64,000 nucleotides of DNA from Leishmania infantum JPCM5 (Eukaryota > Euglenozoa > Kinetoplastea > Trypanosomatida > Trypanosomatidae), in assembly GCF_000002875.2 (NCBI RefSeq), contig NC_009418.2, forward strand, positions 542,130-606,129. The letters run 5' to 3'. Below, in pieces: positions 28,240 to 36,885 of this stretch. Position numbers and translations under genes: made by a program. Position 1 is the stretch's first letter; each line of letters starts with the position of its first letter. The notes below the pieces were generated by a model. It worked only from the letters and a program-made list of their open reading frames with translations. It was not told where the DNA came from and did no database searches.

Positions 28240-31200
28240 TTAACCCCTTCCCTCATCCGGAGGCGCAAACGGCCGCCTCGTTGCGTCGTAGAGCGCTTGT
28301 CGGTACGTTGAATATGCGTAGTCGTCGACGCGACGGCCACCCAGTCGCAGTAAGCGCTCCGGTGAGCGGAGAAGGTCGAGAAGCTCCACGAAGAGAAGCT
28401 GCTCCAGGGCCAAGTCACCTACTTGTCCGTCGTTGGCGGAGGAGCGGGCGAGGTACAGGTAGCGCAGCAGCTCCGTTACTGGCTCGGGATTGGCCAGCTG
28501 CAGGAGCACGACTCGGTGCGCGTCGCCGGCAAAACAGCCGCGGATGTAGCTGCTCATCACCAAAACAAAGCTCGTGTAGAGGGCGATGACGCCGACGTTG
28601 GGGATCAGCGAGAAACTGCTTTGCACGATCGCCACGTGGTTGGACGCAACCACAAACGTCAGCGGGGTTGACATTTCGTGAATCTCCGCTCCTGACGCGA
28701 TCTGCGATGAGCCTGCGGGATCGGCGGCCGTAGCAGCGGCGAAGGTGGATGCTGCAGGGCTGCTTTGGTCACCCTCGGCACACTTTACACAGCTGAACCC
28801 GCGGTATCGCCCCATGCGGTGTAGTGTCAATGAGCAGTTCGCCCTTCGCATGGTTGCGCCTGACAGGAATGAGACACCCGTTCCATAACTCAGCACATAC
28901 GGCGAGTACAGGAGCGGCAGTGGGACTACAACAGGATCCCACGCGCTTGCTGAGTATTCTGCCGTGCCAGCTGAGTCAGCGTCATCCATTGCGCGCCACG
29001 CCTTGAGCGCCTCGGCGAGAAGAGCCTGCGAGGTGGGCGGCAGCGCGTACGACTCCTCGAGGCCAACCGTGGTCATTGTGGCGTCACTCGCACGGTCGCG
29101 AGTGACGCGGTGACGCACAAGAAGAGTAACCACCTCAGTTCGTTTGCCAAGCAGATCGACAAGTTCCTGCAGAGCTGCTGGTGTATAGGACCACATCCGG
29201 ATGCTGCACGACGCGACATGCACCGTCTGCCAAGTGTCCGTGACGGCGGCAAAACGCAAGAGGCCCGCGGCTCCCACGCTGGCGCCACCCAACGAAAGCG
29301 TTGCTGCTGCGTGAAAGCTGGACGGACGTACTGCGGCGTCGGCGCTAAACAGCGGCAAAGAAGACATCCTAGCGAGGGCCACCTCTGTCGCCCAGGCCGT
29401 GACGTGGCTCGCGCGCACTTGCGGGCTAAACGTCGAGTACCAAAACAGAGGAAAGAAGAGCACGAACAGAATGACGGTGAATCCGAGAACGCCTTGGTAG
29501 AGGCGGACCAGGTATGGAAAGTGACGCCCGTGGTAACGACTTGTGTGGTACAGGTCGTGCATGTCGACGTAGCGCCGATACACCGTGTGGTGGATGTCCT
29601 CTAGGAGCATCCAATGCTGCACTTTCAACGTTGTTGCACTGAACGACCAGTCCAGCATTACACGCAGCTCCATTAGGAACGGCACAGCGCGAAACGACAC
29701 GTGGCCCAACCAATGAAGCAGGTCCGTCTTGATCGTGAAGGGATCATGCAGGTGATGCAGTGCGTAGCCGTGTCGCAGCTGCAGCGCTCCACACCAAAGA
29801 GAGGCGAGCTTCGCAGAGAGCAGCAGAGATACCGATGCCGTGGTGGCGGCTGAGGCGGTGGCACCGCTGCCTCCCTTGCTCTCCTGCGCGGTGCGCCAGA
29901 GCACATAGAGCACGTGGTAGACAGCCGCCAAGAAGAAGTGCAGCACGTACTTGGCGAAAAGGGCGTGCAGCACGTAGAGGATGCGCTCCAGGAAGAGGAC
30001 AACGACGAGCCCCAGCGCGGTGGCCACAAAGATGCCTGGCAGGTGGTTCTGCTGAACGGCGTGGAGAAGGTTGCCTTCAGAGGTGGCGGTGTCCTCTGGC
30101 ACAATGGCGTAGTAGGCCCAGCCAAAAAGCGCGAGCGAGAGGCCGTCAAAGAAGAGTTGCGCCGCGTAATAATCGGCACCAGCGCCGCAGCGGTGCACGC
30201 TCCAGCAGTGCAGATGAAGCTTGCAGCTTCCCCACAGCTCCGCGACGCCCCGGTGCGGCTTGTCCTGACGCGCTTCGCGAGTGGGTGACCCGGTGGGCTC
30301 TAATGAAGCGAAGTCGGCCGCCGAAACGCTTGCCGTTGTGTCAGGCTCGCCTTTGCAATTCCCGAATACGCAGTGGTCCGGGTAGACGACCGCCCACTGG
30401 ATAGCAACAGCCGTCACGACGCACCCACTCAACACAAGATCCACCCACATATCGCGGTGAGATTCGCTGCCGAACATGGCGGACGGCGACGGTGACGGCA
30501 GTGACGCCACCAGAGCGGATGGCGCGCCCACGTCGACGCGTAGAAGCAGCACACTAAGCCAACGACAGGTGGTCAGGCTCACAGATGGCCCCATGGCGAG
30601 GAGGTAGACACGCGCAGTGCCCTTAGCGAGTAAGGCCAAGACGGAGAAGAGCATCTGCAAGCGCCAGTACCATAATGGTGGCCAGGGTCTCTGCAGCAGC
30701 GCGTACACGATGCTCGAAAACGACGGCGCAAGATTGACGACAGTGCCGCACACCGCGAATTGGCTCAGCATGAGCAGCGCGCACAGAGACGACCAGTACT
30801 GCACTGCGTATAGCTCCAGAAGCCTCCATAGAGAGGGCAGGTGCACGACCTCACGGCGCGAAACGGCGGAAGAAGGTGCGCCCAAACAGATGCCCGGCGG
30901 TGACGTGATACCTTCCGCAGTCGTGAGTGATGCTGCTGATGCAAAGGCTGGTTGCGTGCACTCGACCGCTTTCTCCATGGGCTGGCGGCGTCGTTGCCGC
31001 TGAGGATGCGCTGCGTCGGTTCGTGGACCAGCTGGGCACTCGGTTGCCGAATTCTCCACTTCTGTTGGAAGAGGGACTGTATGGCGCCGCAGGTAGTCAC
31101 GGAGCAGCTCTACCACTTTGTGTGCGACCCATCGGGCTCTGCCGTGTAGACGCGCCAGCAGGGACGACGCAGGGGGTCGGACGTCGGCGGCCCTTCGCGT

Positions 31201-33834
31201 TTCCTCAGCGCCAACCATCGACAGCGACACCGGAGCGTGCTCAGCTCGCACCTCCTCCGGACGTGCCGAATCTTCCGGCCACACGGATGGACGATGATGC
31301 GCAGCTTCTTCCGCGAATGACGATGCATGGTCGACCGCAGATATGTCGACTGATGTGCCATGGATCATCGATGGCCACCGTGCGCTGGAGCAACCGCCGC
31401 CACTTCCGTCCTGACGCGGCGTGGCATTCGCGTAAGCGGCCCCGTGCAACCGCGAGTGACCCGTGCGGGGGCTCGACGTGGTAACAGAAAAGGTGTAAGG
31501 GGAGTGCGCACTCGAGTGTGACGGAGGCGGGCCCCACCAATACGCGCGGTGCTCTCCATTGCTGCATGCCCCACAGCTGCTATGGCGGACGTCATTGTCA
31601 TCCTCGTCTCCGTCCCCTTCGTCTCTACACGGACTTCGTGTTGGCGCCCGGGCCCACCCCTGCCACATGTACAGCGAAGGCTCCACCTCGGGATCGTGGC
31701 GTTTCAGCGGTTCGGCCGCGCTTTCGCTCACCACCACGGCTGTGGTCGTGGTGATCAGAACCGCTGCGGAGTCGCTTTCCGCGCTCGCCGGGCTCGGCTG
31801 CGCTGAGGCGTTCTCGGAGTACTGCCACGACGCACGCATCCCCGCGAGGCAGTCGTACACGGAGGTGTTCGAGTAGAGCGAACTGCTTCCCACTGCAGCA
31901 GCGGTCCAACGAGTGTCGTGCACGTGCACCCCTGCAGCGCTGGAAGGGGCAGGCCCATTGTGGAAGAGGGTCGGGTTGCACTCGTGCCCGTCGCGGCGGC
32001 CGCCACCGACGGAGGTCGGTAGGTGCTGTGGGCCATCTCTGCACAGCCAGCAACAGTGGCTGACGTTGCTGCCAAACGGCGCATGCACGCTCCTGTGCGA
32101 CCCGTCGCGTTGGGCGTGTCGCCACCAATGGTTGCTACCTGCTCGAGAAGGTCTATGAAGATAGGCGTCTCGCTCAAGGCGAAGCTGCTGCAGCTTGCAG
32201 TGCGCCCCGCGCTGCTGGTTGACGGCACGTGACCACTGATTTTCATCCCTCTGCGCAAGTCCTCGCAAAAGAAGCGCTCGCAGCTTCTGCCCGCCTTTGA
32301 AGGACGTCACCTGAGAAGTCGCGGGGGCGGCGGTGTGGTAGCAGACAAACTCTGTCCCGGCCCACCACAGTCCAATGGCCTGAACGATACGCCAGCGGAG
32401 CATCGAGCTGTGGGACGCTGCTGGCACTGCGCCGACAGCAGCGAGCCAGCGGCCGTGCCTGGTCCACACACTTGTGGCTTTGAGTGAGTTTTGCACTGGT
32501 GGCAGCAGAACGATCATCTGCACTGCCCAAAGACACAGCAGCATGCAGGTGTAGGGGACCCACAACCGTTGACGGGGGTGGCCCACGCGCTGTCTTTGCA
32601 ACTGCCCAACGCTCGAGGAGAGAAGCAGCACCATCATCACCACAGCCAGAGAAAGCAGCCCCAACGCGGTCCCTTGTCCGACACCCGCTGCACCCACCCA
32701 CCCCAAGGAGTAGGGCGCAGACGTGACAACGCCAGCGAAGAGTCGCAGTGCCGTATTCCACCCGACTCGCACGCGTGACCACCTGGAGGTGGTCGTCACA
32801 CGCGCACCAGCCACGACCGAAGACGCCGCTTTGGGAGCCCCTTGCACGCACCGACCCAGAGCCCGGCAGAGAAGCAAGCACCAGCTCGTCAAGCTCACGA
32901 CGGAGAGGCAAGCAGTCGCCCCACAAAAACGCAGCTTTGGATTTGAGCTGTCCACTTGGATGCCCACACAAACGGTAAGGAGCAACTTGGCCGCTGGTGT
33001 GGTGGCCCATCCAGGCAGGACAGCGCCAGCGAGGGACGAATCGACTTGCACGGACGAGTAGAGAAGCCCGAAAAGGACGACCGACGTGCACACAGTGGCG
33101 AGGCTGATGATTGCCGTTGCAAACACCCACCCGCTGCGCGGTGCTGGGTAGAAGGACTGCACGCGCATCTGAGACTGGGACACCGGTGCGCCACGTTGCC
33201 CGTGCTGCATCTCCGCGTGTGCGTCGTCTTGATCACCTTGAGTGCGCACGTTCTCTGCGATCAGCCTCTCCGTGTTCGGCCCGTCCGATGCGGTGGGGAA
33301 GTAGATGAGTGTGTCGTCGGCGCCGTTTTGAATGGGAGAGTACGGACCCGAAGAGACGTTGCCCGCATCTCTGCAGGGCTCGCGTTCACGACTCGTACTC
33401 GGAGGGCCCATGCCAGGCGACGCAAGGTCACCGTCGCACCCCGTCCAGCTCGCGATCGCGACAGAACTGCGCTCTTCGCGTGGCGGCGGTGGTGTGCAGC
33501 GGTAACAAGATGCACGACAGCCGTCGAGCGCAGGCGGCTCGTGTGTGGCGTACAGCGCTGACACAAACACCTCTGTACCGCCGTCGTTCTCTCTTCGGCT
33601 TAACTCTGCGGTTGAGGGACTAACGACCACGACCTCAGCATTCAGAGACTGGTTTTGCTGCTTCCCCGACTCCAGCGCGCCCCAGCGCACTGCCTCCAGA
33701 CAGGAGAGGGACACGAATAAAAACAGAAGACTCGCTGCAACAACGTTCTGCCACACGACTACCAGCAGAAAAAGAAGTTGCAGCACAAGGAAGAGGTACG
33801 CGCCGTTAACCACGGCATACAGCAGCTCAGACAT
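28240..33834 (-). CDS. Piezo-type mechanosensitive cation channel
   Basis: The product is 1864 residues, a large multi-pass membrane protein. Seen: many hydrophobic segments starting right at the N-terminus. The Piezo signature PF-x2-E-x6-W is at about 1385-1396 (PFLMELRVMLDW), with LQLRHGYA before it and MLLEDIHHTVY after it. An outer pore helix (about 1455-1477) follows, then an extracellular cap region (about 1481-1745), the inner helix beginning NVGVIALYTSFVLVMSSYIRG (about 1746-1766), and a C-terminal domain ending LLFVELLDLLRSPERLLRL. The last two match the conserved ends of animal Piezos almost residue by residue. Known: Piezos are trimeric cation channels opened by membrane tension. 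Animal forms exceed 2,500 residues, so this one has a shorter N-terminal blade, and its loops hold Ser/Gly/His-rich inserts (about 600-1000). Inferred: a plasma- or flagellar-membrane mechanosensor. The start is the first ATG; the upstream frame opens only with GTG. Confidence 0.93.
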   Translation of the reverse strand: MSELLYAVVNGAYLFLVLQLLFLLVVVWQNVVAASLLFLFVSLSCLEAVRWGALESGKQQNQSLNAEVVVVSPSTAELSRRENDGGTEVFVSALYATHEPPALDGCRASCYRCTPPPPREERSSVAIASWTGCDGDLASPGMGPPSTSREREPCRDAGNVSSGPYSPIQNGADDTLIYFPTASDGPNTERLIAENVRTQGDQDDAHAEMQHGQRGAPVSQSQMRVQSFYPAPRSGWVFATAIISLATVCTSVVLFGLLYSSVQVDSSLAGAVLPGWATTPAAKLLLTVCVGIQVDSSNPKLRFCGATACLSVVSLTSWCLLLCRALGRCVQGAPKAASSVVAGARVTTTSRWSRVRVGWNTALRLFAGVVTSAPYSLGWVGAAGVGQGTALGLLSLAVVMMVLLLSSSVGQLQRQRVGHPRQRLWVPYTCMLLCLWAVQMIVLLPPVQNSLKATSVWTRHGRWLAAVGAVPAASHSSMLRWRIVQAIGLWWAGTEFVCYHTAAPATSQVTSFKGGQKLRALLLRGLAQRDENQWSRAVNQQRGAHCKLQQLRLERDAYLHRPSRAGSNHWWRHAQRDGSHRSVHAPFGSNVSHCCWLCRDGPQHLPTSVGGGRRDGHECNPTLFHNGPAPSSAAGVHVHDTRWTAAAVGSSSLYSNTSVYDCLAGMRASWQYSENASAQPSPASAESDSAAVLITTTTAVVVSESAAEPLKRHDPEVEPSLYMWQGWARAPTRSPCRDEGDGDEDDNDVRHSSCGACSNGEHRAYWWGPPPSHSSAHSPYTFSVTTSSPRTGHSRLHGAAYANATPRQDGSGGGCSSARWPSMIHGTSVDISAVDHASSFAEEAAHHRPSVWPEDSARPEEVRAEHAPVSLSMVGAEETRRAADVRPPASSLLARLHGRARWVAHKVVELLRDYLRRHTVPLPTEVENSATECPAGPRTDAAHPQRQRRRQPMEKAVECTQPAFASAASLTTAEGITSPPGICLGAPSSAVSRREVVHLPSLWRLLELYAVQYWSSLCALLMLSQFAVCGTVVNLAPSFSSIVYALLQRPWPPLWYWRLQMLFSVLALLAKGTARVYLLAMGPSVSLTTCRWLSVLLLRVDVGAPSALVASLPSPSPSAMFGSESHRDMWVDLVLSGCVVTAVAIQWAVVYPDHCVFGNCKGEPDTTASVSAADFASLEPTGSPTREARQDKPHRGVAELWGSCKLHLHCWSVHRCGAGADYYAAQLFFDGLSLALFGWAYYAIVPEDTATSEGNLLHAVQQNHLPGIFVATALGLVVVLFLERILYVLHALFAKYVLHFFLAAVYHVLYVLWRTAQESKGGSGATASAATTASVSLLLSAKLASLWCGALQLRHGYALHHLHDPFTIKTDLLHWLGHVSFRAVPFLMELRVMLDWSFSATTLKVQHWMLLEDIHHTVYRRYVDMHDLYHTSRYHGRHFPYLVRLYQGVLGFTVILFVLFFPLFWYSTFSPQVRASHVTAWATEVALARMSSLPLFSADAAVRPSSFHAAATLSLGGASVGAAGLLRFAAVTDTWQTVHVASCSIRMWSYTPAALQELVDLLGKRTEVVTLLVRHRVTRDRASDATMTTVGLEESYALPPTSQALLAEALKAWRAMDDADSAGTAEYSASAWDPVVVPLPLLYSPYVLSYGTGVSFLSGATMRRANCSLTLHRMGRYRGFSCVKCAEGDQSSPAASTFAAATAADPAGSSQIASGAEIHEMSTPLTFVVASNHVAIVQSSFSLIPNVGVIALYTSFVLVMSSYIRGCFAGDAHRVVLLQLANPEPVTELLRYLYLARSSANDGQVGDLALEQLLFVELLDLLRSPERLLRLGGRRVDDYAYSTYRQALYDATRRPFAPPDEGRG

Positions 33835-34458
33835 CGTGACCGCGAGGAAGCCAACGCGCCGAGGCGGATAGTGAAGGATGTATAGGTAGTGGGATGCCGG
33901 GAGAGTGCAGCTTAACGGTGGGGGTTTGCTTTCCGGCGTACAAGAGCGAGAGGGCGCGGGAGAGGGAGTAAGGGTTACAGATGATGAGAGATTGGCGATG
34001 TTTTCGAGAGACGGAGGTGCGGTGGACACTCATCATGAGCTCTGCGCAGGCCGCCTCCATCAGAGCCTTTTTCCATCATTCATCACGCTCATCAGCGGAG
34101 GCACCGTACCGCGTCTTCAGACACACACACACACACATGTACATTTTGTTCTGCATCGTGGTTGTCGGCGGTCTATGACACGTACATACGTTGGACTTTT
34201 CGTCTAGCTGCGCGGCGCCATACACTTGCACAGAACACAAATCTGCAGGTAGCACACGAGTGGCACGCATGCAGATCGTGCTGATGCTCACGTGCGCTCT
34301 AGGATTGTCCACTAGAAAATGGACTTCCACACACGCACACACACCGTTCGACAGAGCACGCGATAGGGGGTGCGAGAACAGTCGCATACGCTTTTCCACC
34401 CTTCGCAAGGAACGCGCACGCAGAAACGGACACGAAGAGCGGCAAAAGCTCGACCGCC
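33835..34458. other. intergenic spacer with (AC)n
   Basis: The spacer between the 346-residue gene and the Piezo gene. It has an (AC)8 tract at 34121-34137 and pyrimidine-rich minus-strand sequence around 33940-33970 that probably serves splicing of the Piezo transcript. Nothing else is recognised. Confidence 0.55.
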
Positions 34459-35499
34459 TCAGAGCAGTTCAACCGCATCGCCGCCTTCCATCAGCGTCAC
34501 GTAAGGGCGAAAGGCTGCCTTGCACGCCACCTCGTCGAGCGAGAGGGGAAGGTCAACCAGATGCTGCCACAACTCTTCCCCGACCTTTTCCTCGCACGTC
34601 GGCGCTGCCCCTCCCGCTGCCGCGTCGCCGCTAGTCTTCAGCTCCACTGACAGTGTAGGGGCCACTGCTCTGGCAGACCCACCGTCAGTGCTGCTTTTGC
34701 TCCCCGGACCTGCAGCGCTCCACCGCAGGCGCAGCGCCGCATCGTAAGCCACCAGCGCCAACTCCTCACCCGCCGCCGCAGACGATGGGGATGGGTCAGG
34801 GGAGGGTAGCGGCGCAATGCCGCTTTGCCTCACGTTATCCTGGCGCGCCTCGAGGCAGCGGTCGGCAATTTTCCTGCCGAAGATGCCCCAGTGGTCACTC
34901 CACAGAAAGACCCCATGAGTCGTGCATTCCACTGACAGCGCGTACGGCTCTTCCCAGATTAACGGCGTCTCCAGCATGCGCTTGTTGTAGATGACCTCCT
35001 CCTCCGCTGAGGGGGCACATGGCAGGCTTGCTAGCGTCGCCGCATCGGCCTTGCGGATTTCGCCAGTGGCGGAAACCAAGTTCGGAAAGTATGCCGGTGC
35101 GACGCTGAGGAGGATATGAGGCTCGTCAGTGGTCGTAGAGCTCAGCCGGAAGCCGACGGACCAGCTTTGGTATGCCGTCCACGCCTGCTCCGCCCATCCA
35201 GGGGCGCCGAAGGACTGGGCAGCCGCACCACCGGTGACGGGGGCCGTTGGGTTCACGAGGGCGCAGCGGCCGCTAAATGCGTGATGGGTGCGCCATATCG
35301 TCGGGCTGTGCGCTTCCGCGGCGCCAAGCAACTTTCCTTGCGCGTCGAACAGGTAATTGTTTCGGTTCTTCTTCCACAGGTACCGCGGTGGCGCCAGAGG
35401 CGCTGCTTCTCCCTCCTGTGGTGCAACGCCGGTGAGATGTGCGCCGTGTATGTTGGGTGTGGTGGACAGTCCCTCTGCGTATGCTTCAAACCCCCACAT
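34459..35499 (-). CDS. hypothetical protein, unrecognised family
   Basis: The product is 346 residues and I do not recognise it. Seen: a Trp/Tyr/Phe-rich, mainly beta-like N-terminal two thirds (for example YLWKKNRNNYLFDAQGKLLG, then WSVGFRLS, HILLSVAPAYFPNLV, and YALSVECTTHGVFLWSDHWG). A Ser/Pro/Ala-rich insert follows near residue 240, then a short C-terminal helix region. There is no signal peptide, transmembrane segment or Cys-pair motif. The compact aromatic beta pattern suggests a globular barrel or sandwich domain of the Tubby/LURP kind, but this is only an impression. The ATG at 35499 is the first below a pyrimidine tract with AG at 35517-35518; the upstream frame opens only with GTG. 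The gene call is secure, the function unknown. Confidence 0.82.
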   Translation of the reverse strand: MWGFEAYAEGLSTTPNIHGAHLTGVAPQEGEAAPLAPPRYLWKKNRNNYLFDAQGKLLGAAEAHSPTIWRTHHAFSGRCALVNPTAPVTGGAAAQSFGAPGWAEQAWTAYQSWSVGFRLSSTTTDEPHILLSVAPAYFPNLVSATGEIRKADAATLASLPCAPSAEEEVIYNKRMLETPLIWEEPYALSVECTTHGVFLWSDHWGIFGRKIADRCLEARQDNVRQSGIAPLPSPDPSPSSAAAGEELALVAYDAALRLRWSAAGPGSKSSTDGGSARAVAPTLSVELKTSGDAAAGGAAPTCEEKVGEELWQHLVDLPLSLDEVACKAAFRPYVTLMEGGDAVELL

Positions 35500-36885
35500 G
35501 AGTGCACTCGGCGGATCTGCCCAGGAAAGCCAAGAAGACACGAGCAACAGACGCACTCAAGAAAGAAAACGCAAGAGACTCCAAAGGCTGAAGTAGCGCA
35601 GGGTTATTAGGGGTAGAGGGAGAGGGATGGAGGCGCAGCAGCAAGAAAAAGAAACGGCTGACCTCTGGAGTGAAGGTGTTGCTCTCGTCCAATGGGAGCA
35701 GAGTAGAGCGGAGAGAACGGTGTGTATGTGTGCGTGCGTGAGGAGGGGTGGGGGTGCGGTGCGGCGAGGAAGGGAGGGGGCAGGGCTGGTCGGTAGGCTA
35801 GGAGAAAGACAGGTTTGCGTGCCGAACGGCCGTCGGCTCTCCTTTACAATGACTCACCTCCTGAGGAGGCCAGACGGCGAGGAGACCAGCGAGACGGAGG
35901 GGCGGAGAGGAATGGAAGGCATCATCATAGACGTCGTTGAGAGAAGACAAGCGCTGCGGCTGGAAGGGGAGGGGGAAGACTTCCCGCAGCTGTGTGCCCT
36001 CAGAGAAACCGGCTCTCTGCTCCTTCTTTCTACTACCCATGCATGCGCGCTCTTGTGCTTGTGTGCGCCAGCGGTGCGTTCACTTTGCACCGTCATGATT
36101 ACAGAGGGGGCAGGAGGGGGGGGAGCAGTCATGCCAGTGTTGCACACCCACACCTGCACCCCGCTTCCCTCAGTAGACTAGGCGACCAGGAAGCCACGAG
36201 GTTAGCGACATTTGCAAGGAGATGCCAAGACGGGCATATTAACACGAACCCGCAGCGAGAAAAGGGGTGGTGGAGGGGCCGAACAAAACACGCAAACTAA
36301 AAAACGAAAAAAGGGGTTCGGGGGTAGTCGAGATGTAAGGAGAAACAGTAAGAAAAGAGAGCGAGCAACTAACACGTGTAGCCGTACACGGGATCCGATG
36401 CATGCTGAGGCGCTCTGCTGCACACTGTCATGCGCGCCGCTATATGCTGCTCCTGATTATAGTGTAGCCAGGAAAGAAAAACAGGGTGATTCCCGGAGAG
36501 GTGTGATAGACGGCGAAGAGAGGCGGAGTCCGCGAGCGTGCGGGGTGGGTTCCGTTCAGAAGTAGCGGCCATTCGCATGCAAGCGAAAGTCGAGTGGCGG
36601 AAGAGGGGTGGTGGTGGTGGTGGTAGAGTGACATGAGAAGGGAACAGAAGAGCAGCATAGCCGTGAGAGACGTGCCACGCAAGAAAGCGCAGACTTTGAC
36701 CCAGGACACTCCACCTGTGACCGAGCAAAACAGGTGTGTCGGCCCCACTATGGAACAGAAGCGCTGCAAAAGTGCATAACACCATGAGAGAGAGGGGGGG
36801 GGGAGGGCGGAGGGGTCGCCACCCGCTCACCTGTGATGCACACCCGTTGCATGAATGACGCAGTCCCTTTCCCGGCACTTCTTCT
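35500..36885. other. intergenic region
   Basis: The spacer between the LRR gene and the 346-residue gene, with GA- and GT-rich plus-strand stretches. Open frames up to about 200 codons on both strands lack protein-like composition. No mobile element or RNA gene is recognised. Confidence 0.55.
35517..35545 (-). promoter_or_regulatory. trans-splice acceptor for the 346-residue gene
   Basis: On the minus strand a T/C-rich stretch (about 35524-35545) ends in GGGCAG with the AG at 35517-35518. The first ATG is 18 bases downstream at 35499. It fixes the start against the longer GTG-initiated frame. Confidence 0.5.

Noticed and set aside
27243..28418. Minus-strand open frame of 391 codons next to the Piezo gene
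   Set aside because: It overlaps the Piezo 3' end, contains (GT)n and G-run translations, and has no protein-like pattern.
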